From NCBI GenBank assembly GCA_019752775.1, contig JAIELU010000058.1, positions 1 to 10,580 on the forward strand: 10,580 bases of DNA. The letters run 5' to 3'. This DNA is from Campylobacterales bacterium. GTDB lineage: Bacteria > Campylobacterota > Campylobacteria > Campylobacterales > Arcobacteraceae. Of this stretch, positions 1 to 7,010 are shown piece by piece. The notes below the pieces were generated by a model. The model worked only from the letters and a program-made list of their open reading frames with translations. It was not told the origin of the DNA and did no database searches. The stretch's first letter is position 1, and the number at the start of each line of letters is the position of its first letter. The position numbers were made by a program, and so were the translations under genes.

Positions 1-2
1 GT

Positions 3-38
3 CATGCAGATGAACAGGTAACTTTTGCCCCAGCCTAA
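3..38 (+). CDS. Possible C-terminal stub of an unidentified gene, cut by the window edge
   Basis: Reading from base 3 gives HADEQVTFAPA followed by TAA at 36-38. The same frame then continues with eight protein-like codons, KRDAPWKK, before a second TAA at 63-65. The codons used (CAG, GCC twice, CGT) and the local base composition are richer in G+C than the rest of the window. That fits either the end of a highly expressed or foreign gene, or a gene whose end was shortened by a point stop. I do not recognise the family. Only about a dozen codons are visible, so both coding status and frame are uncertain. Confidence 0.3.
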   Translation, partial: HADEQVTFAPA

Positions 39-75
39 AAACGTGATGCTCCTTGGAAAAAGTAAACATTTCAAG

Positions 76-226
76 TTATTTACTCAAATATTTCACATTA
101 AACCTTTCGAGAAAACTTTAATTTTAATTCTTTTTCACAAAATCTAGGTGGAGGAAGAGTTCCTATAATTAAAAACTTAATGTTTTTATTTAGAAAAGGT
201 TCATAAGGATGGTAGTGAAAGAACAT
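76..226 (-). pseudogene. Broken uracil-DNA-glycosylase-fold gene (N-terminal remnant joined to a short C-terminal remnant)
   Basis: On the minus strand an ATG at 226-224 is preceded by a strong ribosome binding site, AAGGAG at 236-231. It opens a 42-codon frame that stops at 100-98. Its first 30 or so residues contain HPYEPFL followed by FLIIGTLPPPRF. This is the layout I recall for the N-terminus of small uracil-DNA-glycosylase-superfamily proteins (HP-x-x-PFL, a hydrophobic strand, then G-[ST]-[FL]-PPP), which remove deaminated or damaged bases from DNA. Intact members are roughly 150-200 residues, so most of the fold is missing here. Just past the likely break, the neighbouring frame reads SFLERFNVKYLSK and stops at 78-76, which could be the original C-terminus. 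The simplest reading is an out-of-frame internal deletion near 117. The family assignment is from memory of the motif, and a short genuine 42-residue protein is not excluded. Confidence 0.5.
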
Positions 227-331
227 AAAACTCCTTTTTATAGTAAATTTAATAAGGAACAAAAACCCAAAAACGGTATATTTTATATATATGTGAATAT
301 TTTTTATAATTATTGCATAAAATATAATCTA

Positions 332-344
332 TTTTTGATAAAAT
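332..344 (+). promoter_or_regulatory. Candidate gdhA promoter (extended -10)
   Basis: TTTTTGATAAAAT contains TGn followed by the hexamer TAAAAT at 339-344, the extended -10 form typical of sigma-70 promoters in Campylobacterota, which often lack a -35 box. It would start the gdhA transcript near 351 with a leader of about 25 bases. A second -10-like TATAAT lies at 323-328. The same TGnTAAAAT pattern recurs in front of murI. No operator palindrome is evident between this site and the gene. Confidence 0.5.
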
Positions 345-375
345 GCTTATTCAATATTAGAATGAAGGAATAAGA

Positions 376-1728
376 ATGGCATATTTAGAAGAAGTTTTTA
401 ACTATCTTAAAAGAACAAGTCCAGCACAAACGGAATTTTATCAAGCAGCAGAAGAAGTTTTATATTCTTTACAACCACTACTAGATAAATATCCAAAATA
501 TAGTAAACACAAAATTATTGAAAGAATCGTTGAACCAGAAAGACAAATTATGTTTAGAGTAAATTGGCTTGATGATAATGGAGAAATTCAAGTAAATAAA
601 GGTTTTAGAATTGAATTCAATTCGGCTTTAGGTCCATACAAAGGTGGATTAAGATTTCATCCAAGTGTAAATGCTGGAGTTATTAAGTTTTTAGGATTTG
701 AACAAATTTTTAAAAATGCACTTACTGGTCTTCAAATTGGTGGTGGAAAAGGTGGAAGTGATTTTAATCCAAAAGGAAGATCTGATAATGAAATTATGAG
801 ATTTTGTCAAGCTTTCATGAGTGAATTATTTAGACACATCGGTGCAAATACTGATGTACCAGCTGGAGATATTGGAGTTGGAGCTAGAGAAATTGGATAT
901 ATGTTTGGAATGTACAAAAAACTTGCAAATAAATATGAAGGTGTTTTAACTGGTAAATCACTAAAATGGGGTGGTTCATTAGCAAGAACTGAAGCAACTG
1001 GTTATGGTTGTGTTTATTTTGCTAAATATATGTTAGCTGCTCGTGGTGAAAGTTTAGAAGGAAAAAGATGTTTAGTTTCTGGTTCTGGAAATGTTGCTAT
1101 TTATACAATTGAAAAACTTTACCATTTAGGTGCATTACCACTTACATGTAGTGATTCAAAAGGTATGATTTACGACGAAGAAGGAATAGATTTACTTTTA
1201 CTAAAAGATTTAAAAGAAAATCAAAGAGCAAGACTTTCTGAATATGTAAAATATAGACCAAAAGCTATTTATACACCGGTTGCTGAGTATCCAGAAGGAA
1301 GAAATGCTGTTTGGTCAATTCCTTGTTATGCTGCATTCCCAAGTGCTACACAAAATGAATTAAATTTAGAAGATGCTAAAACTCTTCTTGCAAATGGTTG
1401 CGTTTGTGTAAGTGAAGGTGCTAATATGCCATCAAATGCTAAAGCAGTTGATTTATTTGTTGAAGCAAAAATTGCTTATGGACCTGGAAAAGCTGCAAAT
1501 GCTGGTGGAGTTGCAACAAGTCAACTAGAAATGGCACAAAATGCTTCTATGGTTTCTTGGACTTTTGAAGAAGTTGATGAAAAATTAGCACAAATTATGA
1601 AAAATATTTTTGATACAGCTAGTTCAACAGCAGCGGAATTTGGACAACCTACAAACTTAGTTTTAGGTGCTAATATTGCTGGATTCAAAAAAGTAGCGGA
1701 TGCTATGATTGAGCAAGGTTTAGTTTAA
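376..1728 (+). CDS. gdhA: NADP-type glutamate dehydrogenase
   Basis: This enzyme catalyses reversible reductive amination of 2-oxoglutarate with ammonium to give L-glutamate, a cytoplasmic entry point for nitrogen. The 450-residue length matches the hexameric bacterial NADP-dependent class. The N-terminal dimerisation/catalytic domain carries GPYKGGLRFHP (Lys89), the IFKNAL Lys113, GGGKGGSDF (catalytic Lys125) and PAGD (Asp165). The Rossmann domain has the dinucleotide loop GSGNVA at 236-241, followed by CSDSKG at about 258-263. This serine-containing sequence is usual in NADP-preferring members, so cofactor preference is inferred from the family. The ATG is preceded by AAGGAA at 365-370, five bases upstream. 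The gene has its own promoter and a stem-loop after it, so it appears monocistronic. It lies downstream of, and divergent from, the broken glycosylase-like gene. Confidence 0.97.
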   Translation: MAYLEEVFNYLKRTSPAQTEFYQAAEEVLYSLQPLLDKYPKYSKHKIIERIVEPERQIMFRVNWLDDNGEIQVNKGFRIEFNSALGPYKGGLRFHPSVNAGVIKFLGFEQIFKNALTGLQIGGGKGGSDFNPKGRSDNEIMRFCQAFMSELFRHIGANTDVPAGDIGVGAREIGYMFGMYKKLANKYEGVLTGKSLKWGGSLARTEATGYGCVYFAKYMLAARGESLEGKRCLVSGSGNVAIYTIEKLYHLGALPLTCSDSKGMIYDEEGIDLLLLKDLKENQRARLSEYVKYRPKAIYTPVAEYPEGRNAVWSIPCYAAFPSATQNELNLEDAKTLLANGCVCVSEGANMPSNAKAVDLFVEAKIAYGPGKAANAGGVATSQLEMAQNASMVSWTFEEVDEKLAQIMKNIFDTASSTAAEFGQPTNLVLGANIAGFKKVADAMIEQGLV

Positions 1729-1735
1729 TCTTTTT

Positions 1736-1765
1736 TTACAATACTCTAATTTTAGAGTATTGTAA
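1736..1765 (+). terminator. Long palindromic stem-loop after gdhA
   Basis: Bases 1736-1749 and 1752-1765 are exact reverse complements (arm TTACAATACTCTAA), a 14-pair inverted repeat with only two central bases. In RNA the innermost pair or two would open to form a loop. It starts seven bases after the gdhA stop codon. The following stretch is pyrimidine-rich (CTCTTCTTATATCTT) but lacks an uninterrupted T-run, so it may act as an imperfect intrinsic terminator or as a 3'-end stabiliser. Confidence 0.55.
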
Positions 1766-1805
1766 CTCTTCTTATATCTTACTAATAAATTTATTTAAAA
1801 ACTTA

Positions 1806-1814
1806 TGTTAAAAT
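1806..1814 (+). promoter_or_regulatory. Candidate murI-dnaX promoter (extended -10)
   Basis: TGTTAAAAT has the same TGnTAAAAT form as the gdhA promoter. It lies 28 bases before the murI start, giving a predicted leader of about 22 bases. A perfect TATAAT at 1825-1830 is closer but would place the start point inside the ribosome binding site, so it is the less likely element. Confidence 0.45.
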
Positions 1815-1842
1815 GTTTGCTTATTATAATTAAAGGTACAAA

Positions 1843-2628
1843 TTGAAAGTAGGTGTTTTTGATTCTGGACTTGGAGGATTGACTGTTGTTAGTTCAATTC
1901 AAAAGGTTTTTCAAGGTGCAGAACTTTTTTATATAGCTGATACTGCTTATGCTCCTTATGGAGAAAAAACTGTTGAAGAGATTTTAAATAGATGTATTAA
2001 TATAACGAGTTATCTTTTAGAAAAACATGGAATTGAAGCTTTAATTGTTGCTTGTAATACAGCAACGAGTGCCGCAATAAAACATTTGAGAGAAAAATTT
2101 CCTTTTTTAATAGTAATAGGAACTGAACCAGGAATTAAACCTGCAATTTTAAATACTAAAACTTCACATGTTGGAGTAATGGCAACACCAGCTACTTTAA
2201 AAGGTGATAAATATCAATTATTAGTAAATGAGTTATCAAATATAAAAAAAGTAACTCTTTATGAACAAGCTTGTATTGGTTTGGTTGAGCAAATAGAAAA
2301 AGGCGAAATAGATACTCCTAAAACTTTTAATATGTTAGAAAAATGGCTAAAACCTATGAAAGAAAATAGTGTAGATACTATTGTTTTGGGTTGTACACAT
2401 TATCCTTTAGTTGATGAAGTTATAAAAAAAATCATGGGAAATGATATAACTTTGATTGAAACTGGAAATGCAATAGCTAATAGATTAAAACTTTTAAGTG
2501 AAGAATTAGGACATAAAAATCAAGGAAAACTTGAAATAAGTGTTTATTTTACTGGTGAAATAAATATACAAATGATTGAAAAGATTTTAGAAAATAAAAA
2601 TATTGAAGTTAGGAAGTGTACCATATGA
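1843..2628 (+). CDS. murI: Glutamate racemase
   Basis: MurI interconverts L- and D-glutamate in the cytoplasm without a cofactor, supplying the D-glutamate of peptidoglycan stem peptides. The protein is 261 residues, normal for the family. It shows DSGLGG at 7-12 with the conserved Asp7 and Ser8, the first catalytic cysteine in ACNTATSA (Cys71), and the second in LGCTHYPLV (Cys184, with His186). The start is TTG: AAAGG at 1832-1836 sits six bases upstream and the encoded MKVGVFDSGLGG begins exactly where family members do. The stop codon overlaps the dnaX start as ATGA, so the two genes are probably translationally coupled. An inefficient TTG start may keep the level of this enzyme low, which is an inference. 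Confidence 0.97.
   Translation: MKVGVFDSGLGGLTVVSSIQKVFQGAELFYIADTAYAPYGEKTVEEILNRCINITSYLLEKHGIEALIVACNTATSAAIKHLREKFPFLIVIGTEPGIKPAILNTKTSHVGVMATPATLKGDKYQLLVNELSNIKKVTLYEQACIGLVEQIEKGEIDTPKTFNMLEKWLKPMKENSVDTIVLGCTHYPLVDEVIKKIMGNDITLIETGNAIANRLKLLSEELGHKNQGKLEISVYFTGEINIQMIEKILENKNIEVRKCTI
2611..2616 (+). promoter_or_regulatory. Ribosome binding site that fixes the dnaX start
   Basis: AGGAAG inside the last codons of murI lies eight bases before the ATG at 2625. A GTG at 2616 is in the same frame but overlaps this site and would add only three non-conserved residues, so the ATG is preferred. Confidence 0.7.
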
Positions 2629-4586
2629 GTCAAGAAATTTTAGAAAAAAGAGTTTTAGCCTTAAAGTATAGACCTCATAGATTTGAAGATTTAGTTGGGC
2701 AAAGTACAGTTTCTCAAACTCTCTCTTTGGCTTTAGATTCAGATAGATTATCTCATGCATATTTGTTTTCAGGTCTTAGAGGAAGTGGAAAAACTTCAAC
2801 AGCTAGAATTATGGCAAAAGCACTTTTATGCTCAAATGGTCCAACTTCAAAACCTTGTGAAGTTTGTGACAACTGCAAAAGTGCAAACTCAAATAGACAT
2901 CTTGATATTATCGAAATGGATGCTGCATCAAACCGTGGAATTGATGATATAAAAGATTTAATTGAACATACAAAATATAAACCAAGTAGTGCAAGATTTA
3001 AAGTATTTATAATCGATGAAGTTCATATGTTAACAACTCAGGCATTTAATGCACTTTTAAAAACACTTGAAGAACCTCCTGGATTTGTGAAGTTTATACT
3101 TGCAACTACTGATCCATTAAAATTACCAGCTACGATTTTGAGTCGAACTCAACATTTTAGATTTAATAAAATTGCAAGTGCTGATGTTGTTCACCATTTA
3201 GTACATATTTTAAATGAAGAAAATATTTCTTATGAAAAAGATGCTTTAGAAATACTTGCACGAACGGGACAAGGAAGTTTAAGAGATACTTTAACTTTAC
3301 TTGACCAAGCTATTATTTTTTCAAAAGGAAGAATTAATACAACAAGTGTTGTTGATATGTTAGGGTTAATTGACCCAAAAATGATGGATAATATTTTTTC
3401 TATTATTTTAAATAAAGGTGATATAAATCAAATAATCAAAGATTTAGAAAGTTATGAAGTTTCTCAGATTTGTGATGAAATGGCTATTTATTTAAAAGAT
3501 AAAATGCTTTCTAAAGATACAAAATTTGATTTACTTTTATTTGATAGATTTTTTAGAATTTTAAGTGATGCAAAACATTTATTGGCAATAAATAGCGATG
3601 GTGGTTTTGTTCTAATCTTAACTTTTATGAAAATGATAGAAGCTACAAATTTAAAAACTATTGATGATATTATAAATCAAGTTGAAAAAATCGAAGTTAG
3701 AAAAGAGACAGCACCAATACGAATTATTGAAAAAACAGTAGAAAAAGTTCAAGAAGTTCCAGTTGAAAAAGTAGAAGAAATAAAACCAGTTTTTATTGAA
3801 CCTGAAACAAAAATAGAAGAAGTGTCTCCTTTTGATAAGGTTTTAATTCAAGATGACAATATTATGGATTTAGGAATGATTGATGCTATTGAAGTTGTTG
3901 ATTATTCAACTCCTTTTGATGAATTACCTACGACTCCTATTGTTCAAAAAGAGCAAATAATAGAAAAACCAAAAGATATAGAAATCGTTGAACACAAAAT
4001 AGAACAACAAGTTCAAGCTAATGTTTTTGAAGAAATTGAAATAGTTCCTCTTGAAGAGATAATTGAAGAATCACATGAAGATGAAGAAGATGAAATTCAA
4101 AATGAATTATATGAAAAATTAACTGCAAAAGTTTATGATAGAGACCCTGATTTAGGTGAATGTTTTGAAAAGAATTTTATCTTTAATGGATTTGAAGATA
4201 AAAAACTATACATCACTTCTTACGCTCAAGATGAAGATAGAAAGTTTTTATATAAACATTTTGGGATAATAAAAACTTTTGCTCAAGACATTTTTGGAAA
4301 TGATGTTGAGTTAGATTTTAAAAAGGAAGAACCCTCCGTACTAGAAAATAAAAAAGAAGAAGTTGAAAAAGAAACTTGTTCACAAGAAGAAATTTCAAAT
4401 GATACAGGTTCAATGATTGAAGAGATAGAAATGGGTTCAGGTTGTGTAGCTGATATGCATAAAAGTGAAATAAGTCAACCTTCACAACAAGAGTTACAGT
4501 TAAATGATATATTAAATTCAAAAATGCTTGATAAAGCAAAAGAGCTTTTTGATATAAAAAAGATTACAGTAAAAGCAAGAAGTTAA
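2625..4586 (+). CDS. dnaX: DNA polymerase III subunit tau (gamma/tau, DnaX)
   Basis: DnaX is the ATPase motor of the clamp loader that puts the sliding clamp on DNA and, as tau, tethers polymerase cores and helicase. The 653-residue protein (counted from the ATG at 2625) shows a full AAA+ module: Walker A GLRGSGKT at 50-57, a four-cysteine zinc module (Cys69, 78, 81, 84), Walker B FIIDEVHM near 128-135, sensor 1 LATTDP near 159-164, the arginine finger in ILSRTQ (Arg174; Thr replaces the Cys of the classic SRC motif), and sensor 2 GSLRD (Arg220). Clamp-loader domain III follows to about 345. Residues 355-485 are a low-complexity linker rich in Glu, Ile, Val, Lys and Pro. A small folded segment follows (about 487-565, with YDRDPDLGECF), then another acidic linker and a short conserved-looking tail. 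Codons A AAA AAG near the 3' end match the E. coli dnaX slippery heptamer. The gene follows murI with a four-base overlap. Confidence 0.97.
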   Translation: MSQEILEKRVLALKYRPHRFEDLVGQSTVSQTLSLALDSDRLSHAYLFSGLRGSGKTSTARIMAKALLCSNGPTSKPCEVCDNCKSANSNRHLDIIEMDAASNRGIDDIKDLIEHTKYKPSSARFKVFIIDEVHMLTTQAFNALLKTLEEPPGFVKFILATTDPLKLPATILSRTQHFRFNKIASADVVHHLVHILNEENISYEKDALEILARTGQGSLRDTLTLLDQAIIFSKGRINTTSVVDMLGLIDPKMMDNIFSIILNKGDINQIIKDLESYEVSQICDEMAIYLKDKMLSKDTKFDLLLFDRFFRILSDAKHLLAINSDGGFVLILTFMKMIEATNLKTIDDIINQVEKIEVRKETAPIRIIEKTVEKVQEVPVEKVEEIKPVFIEPETKIEEVSPFDKVLIQDDNIMDLGMIDAIEVVDYSTPFDELPTTPIVQKEQIIEKPKDIEIVEHKIEQQVQANVFEEIEIVPLEEIIEESHEDEEDEIQNELYEKLTAKVYDRDPDLGECFEKNFIFNGFEDKKLYITSYAQDEDRKFLYKHFGIIKTFAQDIFGNDVELDFKKEEPSVLENKKEEVEKETCSQEEISNDTGSMIEEIEMGSGCVADMHKSEISQPSQQELQLNDILNSKMLDKAKELFDIKKITVKARS

Positions 4587-4600
4587 AATATTAACTTTTT
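4577..4600 (+). terminator. Weak intrinsic terminator overlapping the dnaX stop
   Basis: AGTTAA at 4581-4586, which includes the dnaX stop codon, pairs with TTAACT at 4591-4596 around the loop AATA. The stem can extend outward by four pairs (one G-U) into the T-run 4596-4600. The stem has little G+C, so termination may be partial. It marks a plausible boundary between the murI-dnaX unit and the next gene. Confidence 0.4.
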
Positions 4601-4613
4601 ATTAATCTTAAAT

Positions 4614-4626
4614 AGATAGACTATCT
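4614..4626 (+). promoter_or_regulatory. 13-base palindrome in the leader of the Dsb-like gene
   Basis: AGATAGACTATCT is a perfect inverted repeat (six-base arms around one A), 24 bases before the ATG of the following gene. It lies just downstream of a weak -10-like TTAAAT. The position would suit a repressor operator, but it could also be chance in AT-rich DNA. No second copy was noticed in the window. Confidence 0.25.
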
Positions 4627-4650
4627 TTCAGCTTTAAAAAGGAAAAATGA

Positions 4651-5490
4651 ATGAATAAATTTTCAAAAATATTAACAATAAGTATTTTATTATCAAGTGC
4701 TTTATTTGCTACTTCTAGTGATGAAAACATTATTAGTTTTGAGCAAAAAAGAATAACGCAAAATCCAAATGTAAAAATAAAAGATATAAAAATTAGTACA
4801 AAAAAAGAGTTACCACTAAATGGTTGGTTTGGTTATATTTTAGATGTTCAAGCAAATGTTCAAGGTAAAGATATAAATGCTAAAGACATACTTTTTTCTG
4901 ATGGAAAATATATTTCTTTAGAATTAATTGATTCAGAAACTGGAAAATCTTTAAAAGATTTAGTAACTCCAAATTTAACAGATAATTATCATGATAAATC
5001 AAAATTAATTGCTGGAAATGCAAATGCTAAAGAAAAAATTGTAATTTTTTCTGATCCATTATGTCCATTTTGTAAAGATTATGTTCCAGATGTTATAAAA
5101 TATGTAAATAAAAATACTAATGATATTGCTTTATATTATTATCATTTTCCATTAATGGCCCTTCATCCAGCAGCTGCACCTTTATCAAAATTGGTTGAAG
5201 TAGCAAAACATAAAGGTATAAAAGATATTGAACTAAAAGTTTATGAAACTGATTGGGAAAAATATTTTGATGTTAAATCAGTAGATGAAAAGAAGATTTT
5301 AGAAGCATTTAATAAAGAATTTAAAACATCTATAAAATTAGAAGAAATTTCTACTAAAGAGATAAATGCATTTCTTGAAAAAGATATTTTAATGGGTGAA
5401 GAAGTTTTAGTTTCAGGAACACCAACTATATTTATAAATGGAGTTAAAGATTCTACTAGACTTAAATATGAAACATTAGGAAAAAAATAA
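4651..5490 (+). CDS. Periplasmic thiol:disulfide interchange protein, DsbC/DsbG-like
   Basis: This is predicted to be an exported thioredoxin-fold protein that reduces, isomerises or forms disulfides in periplasmic proteins. The 279-residue product begins with a signal peptide: MNKFSK, then a hydrophobic core to about residue 19, with likely cleavage after ALFA (Ala20). Residues 25-115 resemble the N-terminal dimerisation region of DsbC/DsbG, including SDGKYISLELID and a following TGKSL. The thioredoxin domain has the active site CPFC (Cys138, Cys141) after FSDPL, and the cis-proline loop SGTPTIFING (Thr257-Pro258). A helical insertion of about 80 residues lies between them, as in DsbA/DsbG folds. 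The Thr before cis-Pro is the type seen in DsbC/DsbG rather than the Val of DsbA. The ATG is preceded by AAAAAGGA with an eight-base spacer. An upstream ATG at 4647 stops after three codons. hemC starts 18 bases after the stop, so the two are likely co-transcribed. Whether it works as isomerase, reductase or oxidase cannot be told from sequence alone. Confidence 0.85.
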   Translation: MNKFSKILTISILLSSALFATSSDENIISFEQKRITQNPNVKIKDIKISTKKELPLNGWFGYILDVQANVQGKDINAKDILFSDGKYISLELIDSETGKSLKDLVTPNLTDNYHDKSKLIAGNANAKEKIVIFSDPLCPFCKDYVPDVIKYVNKNTNDIALYYYHFPLMALHPAAAPLSKLVEVAKHKGIKDIELKVYETDWEKYFDVKSVDEKKILEAFNKEFKTSIKLEEISTKEINAFLEKDILMGEEVLVSGTPTIFINGVKDSTRLKYETLGKK

Positions 5491-5508
5491 ATTTATTAAG
5501 AGGGTAAT

Positions 5509-6447
5509 ATGGAAAAATTAGTAATAGCAACAAGAAGAAGTCAACTTGCACTTTGGCAAAGTGAATATGTAAAATCACTACTTCAAGAACACTATCCAAA
5601 TATGCAAATTGAACTTCAAGAGTTTGTAACAAAAGGCGATAAAATTCTGGATGTTCCACTAGCTAAAATCGGTGGAAAAGGACTTTTTACAAAAGAGCTT
5701 GAAGTTGCGATGCTTGAGGGAACTGCTCATTTAGCTGTTCACTCTTTAAAAGATGTTCCAACACAATTTGAAGATGGTTTACAACTTGCAGCTGTTACAA
5801 AAAGATTTGATCCAAGAGATGCTCTTTTAAGTAATAAATATTCTTCTATTGATGATTTACCTCAAGGTGCAGTTGTTGGAACTACGAGTCTAAGAAGAAG
5901 AATGGCAATAAAAATGTTAAGACCTGATATTGAACTTAAAGATTTAAGAGGAAATATCAATACAAGAATTGCAAAATTAAACGCTGGTGAATATGATGCA
6001 ATTATTTTAGCAGCAACTGGTATTCAAAAATTAAAAATTGAAAATGAAGTTAAATTTTTTAACCCAATTTCAACTGATTTAATTATTCCATCAATGGGAC
6101 AAGCAACTCTTGGAATTGAAACAACAAATGACCCACGAGTTTTGGAAATAGTAAAAGTATTAAATGATAAAGATGCACATATAGAATCAACAATTGAGCG
6201 AAGTTTTGTTGATACGTTACAAGGTGGTTGCCAAGTTCCAATTGGAGTAAAAGCTACTATTATTGATGAAAACTCAATAAGAGTTCAAGCAATTGTAGGA
6301 CTTCCTGATGGAAGTGAATCTATAAGTGAAGATATAACAGTTAGTATAAAAGATTACGAAAAAGCTGGTCGACAATTAGCTCAAAACTTTATAGACCAAG
6401 GTGCAAGAGAGTTATTAGACAGGGCAGAAAAATTAGCTTTTAAATAA
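5509..6447 (+). CDS. hemC: Hydroxymethylbilane synthase (porphobilinogen deaminase)
   Basis: HemC condenses four porphobilinogen molecules into hydroxymethylbilane, the linear precursor of uroporphyrinogen III, in cytoplasmic haem synthesis. At 312 residues it has the expected length. Recognisable parts are the N-terminal IATRRSQLALWQ (5-16), GGKGLFTKELE (55-65), HSLKDVP with catalytic Asp82, the substrate-binding arginines in TTSLRRR (about 125-131) and LRGNINTRIAKL (146-157), and GGCQVPIG, where Cys241 carries the covalent dipyrromethane cofactor. The ATG follows AAGAGGG with a four-base spacer. It sits in the middle of a three-gene unit, between the Dsb-like gene (18-base gap) and the hydrolase gene (20-base gap). 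The link to the Dsb-like protein could reflect shared demand from c-type cytochrome production, but that is only an inference from position. Confidence 0.97.
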   Translation: MEKLVIATRRSQLALWQSEYVKSLLQEHYPNMQIELQEFVTKGDKILDVPLAKIGGKGLFTKELEVAMLEGTAHLAVHSLKDVPTQFEDGLQLAAVTKRFDPRDALLSNKYSSIDDLPQGAVVGTTSLRRRMAIKMLRPDIELKDLRGNINTRIAKLNAGEYDAIILAATGIQKLKIENEVKFFNPISTDLIIPSMGQATLGIETTNDPRVLEIVKVLNDKDAHIESTIERSFVDTLQGGCQVPIGVKATIIDENSIRVQAIVGLPDGSESISEDITVSIKDYEKAGRQLAQNFIDQGARELLDRAEKLAFK

Positions 6448-6467
6448 ATTTTAAAAAAGGAAATAAA

Positions 6468-7010
6468 ATGAGAATAAATGTAGAAGATGCACTTTTTTGT
6501 TTAGTAGATGTTCAAGATAAGTTATATCCACATGTTACAAATAAAGATGAAATTGAAAAGAATCTGATAACTTTAATAAAAGGTTTAAAAGTTCTTAGTG
6601 TTCCTTTTATAATAAATGAGCAATATAAAAAAGGTATAGGAGAAACTATACCATCTTTAAACGAGTTAGTACAAGAGTATTCCCACTTTGAAAAAACAAC
6701 TTTTTCTTGTTATAAAAATGAGGAAACTATTGATGCTATAAATGCAACGAATAAAAAAGTTGTAATAGTTGCAGGAATTGAAACTCATGTTTGCGTATTA
6801 CAAACTTGTATTGATTTACTTGAGGGTGGGTTTGAAGTTGTTTTAGTTACTGATTGTTGTACTTCAAGAAAACAAAAAGATACAGATATTGCTATTTCTA
6901 GACTTGTTCAGGCAGGAGTAATTCCAACAACTTATGAATCTTTACTTTTTGAATTAACATTAAATGCAAAAAATCCAGTTTTTAAAGAGATTTCATCTTT
7001 AGTAAAATAA
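6468..7010 (+). CDS. Isochorismatase-family cysteine hydrolase
   Basis: This is a small cytoplasmic hydrolase of the isochorismatase-like (YcaC/nicotinamidase-related) superfamily. The substrate is unknown. The 180-residue protein shows the family's catalytic triad: Asp14 in CLVDVQ, Lys76 in FEKTTFSC, and the nucleophile Cys109 in GIETHVCV, the last with the preceding residues that form the usual cis-peptide oxyanion region. VTDCCTSRK near 127-135 matches the family's VxDAxxSR motif, with two cysteines in place of the common Asp-Ala neighbourhood. The nicotinamidase metal-binding pattern is not evident, so a PncA function is unlikely. The ATG follows AAAGGA with a six-base spacer. It is the last gene of the unit that includes hemC. 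Its stop codon lies inside the stem shared with the convergent gene. Confidence 0.88.
   Translation: MRINVEDALFCLVDVQDKLYPHVTNKDEIEKNLITLIKGLKVLSVPFIINEQYKKGIGETIPSLNELVQEYSHFEKTTFSCYKNEETIDAINATNKKVVIVAGIETHVCVLQTCIDLLEGGFEVVLVTDCCTSRKQKDTDIAISRLVQAGVIPTTYESLLFELTLNAKNPVFKEISSLVK

Noticed and set aside
209..373. A 54-codon + strand frame from ATG 209 whose stop abuts the gdhA ribosome binding site, suggesting a leader peptide
   Set aside because: It runs through the gdhA promoter elements, which would lie inside the coding sequence. Its composition is simply that of AT-rich DNA (Ile, Asn, Tyr, Phe, Lys), and its start overlaps the start of the better-supported minus-strand remnant. No regulatory codon run is present.
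2616..2624. GTG at 2616 as the dnaX start
   Set aside because: It overlaps the AGGAAG ribosome binding site and adds only three residues. The ATG at 2625 has ideal spacing and forms an ATGA overlap with the murI stop.
2755..2952. Out-of-frame reading inside dnaX, + strand
   Set aside because: It lies wholly within the Walker A and zinc module coding region of dnaX, has no ribosome binding site of its own and shows no recognisable protein features.
3705..4110. Repetitive Glu/Val/Lys/Ile/Pro coding stretch in dnaX considered as a DNA repeat array or foreign insert
   Set aside because: The units are irregular at DNA level and the frame is continuous. Acidic, low-complexity linkers of this kind are usual between the clamp-loader core and the tau C-terminus.
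4318..4539. Minus-strand frame opposite the end of dnaX
   Set aside because: It is the complement of Glu/Lys-rich codons, which gives a Leu/Phe-rich artefact. dnaX coding continues through the region.
5462..5659. Minus-strand frame across the Dsb-like/hemC junction
   Set aside because: It is antisense to the well-supported hemC N-terminus, with no ribosome binding site or family resemblance.
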